This document shows, one piece after another, positions 6,358 to 12,674 of a stretch of 12,674 nt of DNA (position 1 is the first letter of the stretch; each line of letters begins with the position of its first letter). Source of the DNA: Candidatus Kuenenia stuttgartensis (lineage in GTDB: Bacteria; Planctomycetota; Planctomycetia; Isosphaerales; Isosphaeraceae); assembly GCA_945872325.1 (NCBI GenBank), contig CAMBZY010000037.1:1-12674 (forward strand), given 5' to 3'. The notes beneath the pieces are model-generated. The model saw nothing but the letters and a program-made list of their open reading frames with translations, was not told the origin of the DNA and did no database searches. Position numbers and translations under genes: made by a program.

Positions 6358-8075
6358 AAACTGATACCAGCTCAGCTGCATCACTCGCTTACCTTCGAAA
6401 TCGTGTTTTTAAAAACACCATCGCGGATTTATGGAAGAATGGCAGGCTCAGGCTTTTTGTGGCACTTTTCTGCTGCATGGTCTTTTGGGTTGGCATGTTT
6501 GGCCTGTTTCTAGGCGGATTCGAATTTGTCGAAACATTTAAACTGACGGATGAAATCTACGAATACCTATTTGGCCTATTCTTCCTGACACTTTTTGTGA
6601 TGTTGGGAGTGTCCACAGGAATCATCATTTATGCAGGGTTGTTCCATGGCCGGGAAGCCTCCTGGTTGATGACGCAGCCCCCACGGGAAGATCGGATATT
6701 TGCACACAAGTTTGTGGAGTCGATTGGATTTGCAGGCTGGGGCGTCTTACTTCTGGGCAGTCCTGTCCTGGTGGCCTATGGGATTTCTGTGAAGGCTGGG
6801 CTGGCGTATTATCTGACGATTGTTCCCCTCCTGATTGCATTTGTCGGATTACCTGGCGGTCTCGGTGCATCGGTTGCAATTCTGATCGGATATATTGTTC
6901 CACGACGACCAAAAACCATACTGGCGGTGGTCTCTTGTATTTTAATCATTCTGATTGGCCGATTTACCTGGAATCTGGTTCGGACACCGGGTGATGCTTT
7001 GACACCTGACTGGATGGATAATCTGCTTGGCCGCTTGGCATTTACGCGTCACCCGCTCTTGCCCAGTCGCTGGATGGCTCAGGCCGTGGTGGGACTCAGT
7101 CATAATCGAATTGGAAACGGGCTATTCTATTTTCTGGTCATTGCATCAAATGCTGCGATGGCCTATCTGGTTGCAACCTGGGTTGCATTCCGGCTATTGC
7201 GAGAGGCATTCTGCAGAGCACAGGGCGAGCGTTCGTCCCGAAAGCGGCGTCAAACACACGGGCTTGATCAGTTAATCCATACGGTGTTTTCATTTCTTTC
7301 CAGGCCAGTTCAGTTGCTGATTGTGAAAGATGCGCGTTGTTTTCTGCGAGATCCTGCGCAGTGGTCGCAATTTCTAATCTTTTTCGGACTACTGGCGGCC
7401 TACTTCATGAACATCAGGAAGTTTTCCACAAATCTTGAAAGCCCGGTCTGGCGCAATCTTGTCAGCTACCTGAATCTCTCGGTGACAGCCTTACTTCTGG
7501 CAACATTTACAAGCCGGTTTATATTCCCAATGATGTCGCTGGAAGGCAGAAATGCCTGGATGTTGAATTTGCTGCCGGTACGGAGGTCGCAGATCCTATG
7601 GGGTAAATTTGCGTTTTCCGCATCATTATCATTGTTTGCAAGCGAATCACTGCTCATGATCTCAGATATTCAGCTCAGGCTTGAGCCGATTTTAATTACG
7701 GTTCACGCGATCTTAATGGCTGTGATCTGCCTTGGCTTATCCGCAATATCAGTAGGTCTTGGCGCGAGGTTGCCGAACTATCGAGAGAGCGATCCGTCCA
7801 AAATTGCGGCTGGTTTCGGAGGTACTTTGAATCTGGTGGTCAGCCTGCTTTTCCTGATGATTACAATTGGGGCGGTTGCATTACCGTGCCATCTATATTT
7901 CGTAGGGATTGATACCGGTGGAGCTGGATTTCAGAGGATATCATCCACCTGGACCTTCGATCAATTTCAAAGGTGGCTTGGTGTGGGTGTAGGGATATCG
8001 GTTTTCATGGGAATCGTTTCTGTCCTGGTGCCGATTCGTATGGGGCTTAGTGCGTTGGAAAATCAAGAGTTTTAA
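6354..8075 (+). CDS. ABC-2-like exporter permease
   Basis: The product has 573 residues and is a polytopic inner-membrane protein. I see about ten to twelve hydrophobic segments, for example near 34-56, 70-95, 124-143, 150-182, 188-204, 255-278, 338-352, 373-392, 445-470, 492-512 and 543-562, with a basic cytosolic loop at about 284-302. The loops after the first helices (GREASWLMTQPP, 99-110) and in the second half (EGRNAWMLNLLPVRRSQILWGKF, about 397-419) look alike, which suggests two homologous halves in one chain, as in putative ABC-exporter permeases rather than half-size ABC-2 proteins. The ATG overlaps the ATPase stop (ATGA) and is preceded by GAGGAAGG, so coupling is tight. It pairs with the ATPase directly upstream. 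The transported substrate cannot be read from the sequence. Confidence 0.88.
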   Translation: MKTDTSSAASLAYLRNRVFKNTIADLWKNGRLRLFVALFCCMVFWVGMFGLFLGGFEFVETFKLTDEIYEYLFGLFFLTLFVMLGVSTGIIIYAGLFHGREASWLMTQPPREDRIFAHKFVESIGFAGWGVLLLGSPVLVAYGISVKAGLAYYLTIVPLLIAFVGLPGGLGASVAILIGYIVPRRPKTILAVVSCILIILIGRFTWNLVRTPGDALTPDWMDNLLGRLAFTRHPLLPSRWMAQAVVGLSHNRIGNGLFYFLVIASNAAMAYLVATWVAFRLLREAFCRAQGERSSRKRRQTHGLDQLIHTVFSFLSRPVQLLIVKDARCFLRDPAQWSQFLIFFGLLAAYFMNIRKFSTNLESPVWRNLVSYLNLSVTALLLATFTSRFIFPMMSLEGRNAWMLNLLPVRRSQILWGKFAFSASLSLFASESLLMISDIQLRLEPILITVHAILMAVICLGLSAISVGLGARLPNYRESDPSKIAAGFGGTLNLVVSLLFLMITIGAVALPCHLYFVGIDTGGAGFQRISSTWTFDQFQRWLGVGVGISVFMGIVSVLVPIRMGLSALENQEF

Positions 8076-8110
8076 GGTCCCAGGAATTTTCGCCAATCTT
8101 ATTTCCAAGG

Positions 8111-8144
8111 ATATCTTCTTTCGAAACGGATGAGTTTCGGATAT
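8111..8144 (+). promoter_or_regulatory. Hairpin in the gap before the cytochrome gene
   Basis: CGAAAC-GGATGA-GTTTCG (8122-8139) is a perfect 6-bp stem. It is flanked by a second arm pair, ATATC/GATAT (8111-8115 with 8140-8144), with a left-side bulge of six bases. No T-tract follows on the plus strand, so it is not a standard intrinsic terminator. It may instead mark the 3' end of the ABC transcript or be an operator overlapping the TATGAT at 8142-8147. Confidence 0.35.
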
Positions 8145-8147
8145 GAT
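8142..8147 (+). promoter_or_regulatory. Possible -10 element for the cytochrome gene
   Basis: TATGAT at 8142-8147 matches the vegetative -10 hexamer at 5 of 6 positions and is identical to the -10 proposed for the DUF1559 gene. The -35 region is poor: TTTCGA at 17-bp spacing matches only half of the consensus. If used, transcription would start near 8154, which would exclude the upstream ATG at 8143 and favour the start at 8191. Confidence 0.25.
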
Positions 8148-8190
8148 AGGTTTACTTGCCGATATCTGCCTGATTTCAGGGGCCCTCCCG

Positions 8191-10581
8191 ATGCGATCCA
8201 CATTGCAGTTGAATACCATGATAAAATCACCTGTAACACTTGTGCTGCTCATGCTTTTAGTGATCCATCAACAGGTTTTGTTGGTGGTTGCTGCTGAGGC
8301 GGATAAGGTGGATAAGGTGGATTTTGCGCGTGAAGTCCGTCCCATTCTGGCTCGTCACTGTTTTGCTTGTCACGGCCCTGATCAAGGCCAACGCAAGGCG
8401 AAATTACGGCTTGACCAGAAAGTGGATGCTTTTGCCGACCGCGGTGGATGGTCTCCAGTGGTTGCAGGAAATGTGGGAGAGAGTGAAATTATCGCTCGTA
8501 TTACGTCTCATGATAAAGATGAGGTGATGCCTCCGGGAGGGCCTGAGAAAAGGCTTAAACCAGAGGAGATTACGACCCTTTCCCGATGGATCGGACAAGG
8601 TGCAGACTGGCGAAACCACTGGGCCTTTGAAAAGCCTGTGAAAGTCGAACCACCGAAGATTAAAAATGCTGATTGGGGACGAAATGCGATTGATGGATTT
8701 GTACTACAGAAACTGGAATCGGCGAAACTGGCTCCGAATCCTGAAGCTGACAAAAATACGCTGATTCGTCGTGTTTCACTCGACTTGACAGGTCTCCCGC
8801 CAACTCCTGAACAGGTCACCGAGTTTTTGTCAGACGCTGCTCCCGACGCCTACGAAAGGCTTGTGGAAAGGCTCCTGGCGAGCCCTGGTTACGGCGAACG
8901 CTGGGCCCGAATCTGGCTCGATCTGGCTCGGTTTGCAGATACTCGCGGTTATGAAAAGGATCGAAGCCGGCCGATGTGGAGATATCGGGATTGGGTGATT
9001 GCTGCATTCAATCGCGACCAGCCTTACGATCAATTCACTCGAGATCAACTTGCAGGTGACTTGATTCCTGGAAGCAAGCCTGATCAGCGGTTGGCAACGG
9101 CATTCCATCGCAATACCCTCACGAACGAGGAGGGCGGTACGGATGATGAGGAATTCCGTTCAGCGGCTGTCAAAGACCGGATTGATACCACCATGCAGGT
9201 CTGGATGGGGCTGACCTTCGGATGCGCGAAATGCCATAGTCATAAATACGACCCGATTTCACAGACGGATTATTACAAGTTTTACGCATTTTTTAATCAG
9301 ACTGCCGACAATGACCGTGGCGATGAATCGCCCTTCGAATCGTTTCCGACCGTGGCACAGACTTCGGAATTGAATGCGATTGATCGTGATCTCGAAACTG
9401 CTGTGAAAGTCTTTGCATTTGGTCCGCCGAGAAAGGCTGATCTGGATCGGTTCACAGCCCTGAATCAACGGAAAAATCAAGTCCTTGAAGCATGCAGGAC
9501 ACCGATTTATCAGGAACTGCCGGAAAAATCAAGGCGTGTGACCAAGGTTCATCAAAGAGGGAATTTTCTGGACCCAGGGGCCGAAGTTGCAGCAGCGACT
9601 CCAGATAGCTTTCCCAAGTTGAAGCCGGGTTTGCCAGCGAATCGTCTGGGGGTAGCTGCATGGCTGTTTGATCCTGAAAATCCACTGACAGCAAGAGTTA
9701 CGGTGAATCGGCACTGGTCCGCATTTTTTGGGCAGGGGCTGGTTGCAACTCCCGAGGATTTTGGGTCGCAGGGGCAGCCTCCAACGCATCCGGAATTGCT
9801 TGATTATCTGGCGATTGCATTTCAGGAGTCGGGCTGGAGCCTGAAAAGCTTGTGTCGGATGATTGTGACATCCTCCACCTACAGGCAGGCTTCGAATGTG
9901 AGTGCTGAGTCTGCTAAACTCGATCCATCGAATCGTTGGCTGGGACATTTTCCTCGCACGCGGTTGGATGCGGAGATGATCCGCGATGCTTCCCTCAGAG
10001 TCTCCGGGCTATTGTCGCCAAAAATGTTTGGCCCATCGGTCATGCCATATCAGCCTGAAGGCATTTGGAGAAGCACATATAACACGGATAAATGGGTGAC
10101 GAGCCCAGGCGAGGATAAGCATCGACGTGGACTTTATACTTTTATGAAGCGTACGAGTCCTTATCCAGCAATGATTACGATGGACGCACCAAGTCGTGAA
10201 ATCTGTTCGATCAGGCGAATTACAACGAATACGCCGCTTCAGGCTTTGATCACATTAAATGATACGGTTTATATTGAAGCCGCTCAGGCACTGGCTCGTC
10301 GAATGGCTCGGGAAGTGGAAGGCGCAGACCTGACTAAACGACTCGAGTATGGAATGCAACTGGCCTTGGGGCGACCGGCGAAAGATCATGAATTGAAAGC
10401 TTTAACGGGTCTTTATATCGACAGAGTTGGATTTTATCAATCTGACCCGAAGTCCGCATTGTCGATGAGTACAAACCCGCTTGGACCTTTGCCGTCTGGC
10501 CTGAAGGCTGATGAGCTGGCCGCCCTGACGAATGTGGCGAACGTGATTTTAAATCTTGATGAATTTCTCACCAAACCGTGA
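8191..10581 (+). CDS. PSCyt1-DUF1549-DUF1553 planctomycete cytochrome c protein
   Basis: From the ATG at 8191 the protein has 796 residues. AGGGG lies 8 bases before that ATG; the frame also has ATGs at 8143 and 8218. A signal peptide (hydrophobic core about 14-32, cleavage probably after VAA at 33-35) predicts export to the periplasm. Domains in order: PSCyt1 (about 43-135) with haem-binding C57-F-A-C60-H61 and the MPPGG axial-ligand-type segment (113-117); DUF1549/PSCyt2 (about 165-375) with a second CAKCH motif (C345, C348, H349) followed by SHKYDP; and DUF1553/PSD1 (about 485-765) beginning with RLGVAAWL and VNRHW. The family is nearly always encoded next to DUF1501, as here, 67 bp upstream of it. 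It is thought to have a redox or surface-polymer role, but the reaction is unknown. Many relatives have around 1000 residues; this one is at the short end and lacks a carbohydrate-binding insert between DUF1549 and DUF1553. Confidence 0.92.
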   Translation: MRSTLQLNTMIKSPVTLVLLMLLVIHQQVLLVVAAEADKVDKVDFAREVRPILARHCFACHGPDQGQRKAKLRLDQKVDAFADRGGWSPVVAGNVGESEIIARITSHDKDEVMPPGGPEKRLKPEEITTLSRWIGQGADWRNHWAFEKPVKVEPPKIKNADWGRNAIDGFVLQKLESAKLAPNPEADKNTLIRRVSLDLTGLPPTPEQVTEFLSDAAPDAYERLVERLLASPGYGERWARIWLDLARFADTRGYEKDRSRPMWRYRDWVIAAFNRDQPYDQFTRDQLAGDLIPGSKPDQRLATAFHRNTLTNEEGGTDDEEFRSAAVKDRIDTTMQVWMGLTFGCAKCHSHKYDPISQTDYYKFYAFFNQTADNDRGDESPFESFPTVAQTSELNAIDRDLETAVKVFAFGPPRKADLDRFTALNQRKNQVLEACRTPIYQELPEKSRRVTKVHQRGNFLDPGAEVAAATPDSFPKLKPGLPANRLGVAAWLFDPENPLTARVTVNRHWSAFFGQGLVATPEDFGSQGQPPTHPELLDYLAIAFQESGWSLKSLCRMIVTSSTYRQASNVSAESAKLDPSNRWLGHFPRTRLDAEMIRDASLRVSGLLSPKMFGPSVMPYQPEGIWRSTYNTDKWVTSPGEDKHRRGLYTFMKRTSPYPAMITMDAPSREICSIRRITTNTPLQALITLNDTVYIEAAQALARRMAREVEGADLTKRLEYGMQLALGRPAKDHELKALTGLYIDRVGFYQSDPKSALSMSTNPLGPLPSGLKADELAALTNVANVILNLDEFLTKP

Positions 10582-10648
10582 TCACCTGTAGATTTATCCG
10601 TTTGAGCAAAATACGCAAGAATCACATAAAACAAGATTGAGGCCGATG

Positions 10649-12175
10649 ATGAGTGCAGATCAGGAAATCTATCAAGAGCAAATTCTGGGTTTGACCAGAC
10701 GGCACTTTTTTGGTCATGCGGGCTTATCGCTTGGCTCGATTGCATTAGCGAATATGCTGGCTGGTGGTGGTAAAGTCCAATCGGCTGATTCAGTGAATCA
10801 GAATCCGCTTGCACCCAAAAATCCGATGATTCCCGCCAAGGCCAAGCATGTGATCTATCTTCACATGGCAGGCTCGCCCAGCCAGTTGGACTTGTTCGAT
10901 GATAAGCCTGAGTTGCGGAAATATAATGGGAAGCCGTGTCCTGACGAATTGTTGAAGGGCAAGCGATTTGCATTTATTCGAGGTGTGCCGAATATGCTTG
11001 GCAGCCCATTTAAATTTCAAAAGCATGGTCAGTCAGGTACGGAGTTATCTGAGCTTTGGCAGCACCTGCCGAAAGTGATTGATAAAGTGTCGGTATTGAA
11101 GACGGTTAAAACCGACCAGTTTAATCACGGGCCAGCCCAGTTGTATTTGCATACGGGTAGCAGCCAGTTTGGTGGTGCTTCGATTGGTGCATGGGCAACT
11201 TATGGGTTAGGCAGTGATAATGCCGACCTCCCTGGTTTTGTCGTATTGACCTCAGGTGGAAAAACGCCTGATGCTGGAAAATCGGTTTGGGGGAGTGGCT
11301 TTTTACCCTCGGTTTACCAAGGTGTTCAATGCCGTTCTGAAGGGGATCCTGTGCTGTTTCTGGCGAATCCACCGGGCATGGATCGTGCGGGTCGAAGGCG
11401 TACACTTGATGCTTTGAAACAAATGAATGATGAGCAGTCGAAGGTGATTGGTGACCCTGAAACACTCACTCGGATTGCCCAATATGAGCTGGCATATCGG
11501 ATGCAGATGACGGCTCCTGAGGTGATGGATATATCACGAGAGCCGAAGAATATTCTGGAAATGTATGGAGCGGTTCCCGGATTTGTTCCTGAGAGCGATT
11601 CCGCCGCCGACCCAAGAACAGCGTACAAGGGGACGGACGCGCAGTTTGCGAATAATTGCCTTTTAGCCCGTCGGCTGGTTGAGTCGGGCGTTCGGTTTGT
11701 GCAACTCTTTGACTGGGGATGGGATCACCACGGAGTCAGTCCTGGCGAAGATATTGTGAATACTTTGCCGATCAAGGTGCGCCAGATTGATAAAGCCATC
11801 ACAGCGTTGATTCAGGATCTGGATCAACGAGGATTATTAAATGAAACCTTGATTGTATGGGGTGGTGAATTTGGACGGACCCCGATGGCTCAGAACAGCC
11901 CCAATCAGAAATTTCCGGGCCGGGATCACCATCCTTACGCGTTCAGCATGATGATGGCGGGCGGTGGTATTAAAGGCGGTCAGACGATTGGAAAGACGGA
12001 CGATATTGGATATTACGCTGTCGAGCAACCGCTTGATGTCCGAGACGTTCAGGCCACAATATTGCAACTGCTGGGCCTTGATCCCTGGAAAATGCATTAT
12101 AACTATCAAGGTTTGGAGCAGAGGCTTATCGGAGTGGAAGGTAAGGCGACCATTCCGAAGGGTCTGATCGCCTGA
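10649..12175 (+). CDS. DUF1501 protein, Tat-exported, alkaline-phosphatase-like superfamily
   Basis: With the ATG at 10649 the protein has 508 residues; GAGG lies 6 bases upstream. An ATG one codon earlier is possible, and the TTG at 10637 is unlikely. A twin-arginine signal, TRRHFFGHAGLSLGS (16-30), followed by a hydrophobic stretch predicts folded export to the periplasm. Family blocks seen: HMAGSPSQLDLFD (72-84), WDHHG (358-362), GGEFGRTP (405-412) and GRDHHPYAFS (424-433). The His/Asp-rich blocks fit a metal-dependent sulfatase/phosphatase-like fold, but catalysis has not been shown for the family as far as I know. It follows the PSCyt1/DUF1549/DUF1553 gene by 67 bp with no terminator between, so the two are very probably one operon and act together. 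It converges on the incomplete gene at the right edge, with 25 bp between stop codons. Confidence 0.92.
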   Translation: MSADQEIYQEQILGLTRRHFFGHAGLSLGSIALANMLAGGGKVQSADSVNQNPLAPKNPMIPAKAKHVIYLHMAGSPSQLDLFDDKPELRKYNGKPCPDELLKGKRFAFIRGVPNMLGSPFKFQKHGQSGTELSELWQHLPKVIDKVSVLKTVKTDQFNHGPAQLYLHTGSSQFGGASIGAWATYGLGSDNADLPGFVVLTSGGKTPDAGKSVWGSGFLPSVYQGVQCRSEGDPVLFLANPPGMDRAGRRRTLDALKQMNDEQSKVIGDPETLTRIAQYELAYRMQMTAPEVMDISREPKNILEMYGAVPGFVPESDSAADPRTAYKGTDAQFANNCLLARRLVESGVRFVQLFDWGWDHHGVSPGEDIVNTLPIKVRQIDKAITALIQDLDQRGLLNETLIVWGGEFGRTPMAQNSPNQKFPGRDHHPYAFSMMMAGGGIKGGQTIGKTDDIGYYAVEQPLDVRDVQATILQLLGLDPWKMHYNYQGLEQRLIGVEGKATIPKGLIA

Positions 12176-12200
12176 TATTGCAGTAAATTTTGGTCGAAGA

Positions 12201-12674
12201 TCAGTCGTCGAATTTTTCTTCGGCTTGATCGAGATTTTCGGCACTGACAGTGACAAGTTCTGATTCTGAGATTGCACGATGGTCAGTTTCAGCAGGCGCT
12301 TCCACCTCTTCGCGTTTGCGATGGTTGGTAGGATCGCCCATGCCTTTCGGCCAGATTAGAAATCCTCCATGAGATGGAGTGGTATCTATAATTTCCCACT
12401 TGCCGAAGATGCCTTTACCTTCGTTATAGCCATCGTATCCGACTTCGTGGCGTTTTACATATTTCTTGTTCCAAATGCAGTGGCCAGTGGCAAGGTCGTA
12501 TCGGCCACGAAGGATAAAGTCGCCAACGAAGTCGCGGCCTTCCCCCGTGATCCGGGTTTCCGAAAAATTCAGAATCAGATCCATCATATGGCGTTTTCTG
12601 CCAGTATGGGACATCAGGAAGAAACCCTCCCATGATCCGCTGGGGAAACGCTCGTCGTTTTCCAGACGAGGCTT
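12201..12674 (-). CDS. Uncharacterised protein, 5' end outside the window (partial)
   Basis: The frame is open from the right edge (first full codon at 12674) to a TGA at 12201-12203 and gives 157 residues. An internal ATG at 12614 could be taken for the start. However, the 20 codons upstream of it (including ENDERFPSGSWEGFFLM) read as natural protein and have no stop, so the true start is probably beyond the window. The first 110 visible residues alternate short polar and aromatic strands with conserved-looking glycines (GSWEGFFL, FVGDFILRGRYD, GKGIFGKWEI, GGFLIWP), suggesting a small beta-barrel or sandwich. The last 45 residues are charged and probably disordered. No catalytic residues or export signal are visible in this part. 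I do not recognise the family with confidence, and the function is unknown. Confidence 0.7.
   Translation of the reverse strand, partial: KPRLENDERFPSGSWEGFFLMSHTGRKRHMMDLILNFSETRITGEGRDFVGDFILRGRYDLATGHCIWNKKYVKRHEVGYDGYNEGKGIFGKWEIIDTTPSHGGFLIWPKGMGDPTNHRKREEVEAPAETDHRAISESELVTVSAENLDQAEEKFDD

Noticed and set aside
8302..8322. Tandem GATAAGGTG (two copies plus GAT)
   Set aside because: It simply encodes DKVDKVD just after the signal peptide; too short to be a functional repeat array, probably local slippage.
9529..9948. 139-codon open frame antisense to the cytochrome gene
   Set aside because: Shadow of the DUF1553 coding region; rich in Pro, Cys and Trp in a way typical of antisense frames.
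12195..12222. CGAAGA/TCTTCG inverted repeat between the two convergent genes
   Set aside because: Six-bp arms with a 16-nt loop that mostly lies in coding DNA, and no T-tract follows the stem in either direction; too weak to call a terminator.

Overview
The window comes from a planctomycete, most likely of the order Planctomycetales. Three family signatures point there: a DUF1559 pseudopilin-like protein with the C-terminal H-X9-DG motif, a PSCyt1/DUF1549/DUF1553 'planctomycete cytochrome c' protein, and a Tat-exported DUF1501 protein directly downstream of it. Base composition is moderate GC by eye, with AT-richer intergenic DNA. No mobile element, CRISPR array, tRNA or rRNA was recognised, and the gene order looks like ordinary chromosomal housekeeping and accessory content.

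Layout. The left edge (2-67) probably holds the last codons of an upstream gene. It is followed by a single-pass membrane protein with a periplasmic domain (141-854, +). Convergent to it is an orphan FHA-GAF-histidine kinase (916-2703, -), with no response regulator in view. From 2704 to 3601 there is about 0.9 kb of divergent non-coding DNA. It holds a cluster of TCAGAATC inverted and direct repeats in front of the kinase, several small hairpins, and a good sigma70-type promoter (TTGTCA-N17-TATGAT) for the DUF1559 gene (3602-4624, +). That gene is closed by a convincing intrinsic terminator.

Next is a compact, translationally coupled three-gene cluster on the + strand: a membrane-anchored protein of unknown function (4718-5545), an ABC ATPase (5542-6357) and a large ABC-2-like permease (6354-8075). 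The stop and start codons overlap at both junctions, so the three products probably form one exporter or envelope complex. After a hairpin-bearing gap comes the PSCyt1/DUF1549/DUF1553 gene (8191-10581) and its usual partner DUF1501 (10649-12175). Both are predicted to be exported and probably work together in the periplasm in a redox or hydrolytic pathway whose substrate is unknown. A convergent, incomplete gene (12201-12674, -) runs off the right edge.

I saw no clearly new multi-gene system. The points most worth a second look are the repeat cluster upstream of the kinase, the HH (rather than HE) phospho-acceptor box of the kinase, the three-gene ABC cluster with its unknown membrane partner, and the short PSCyt1 protein with two CxxCH motifs.
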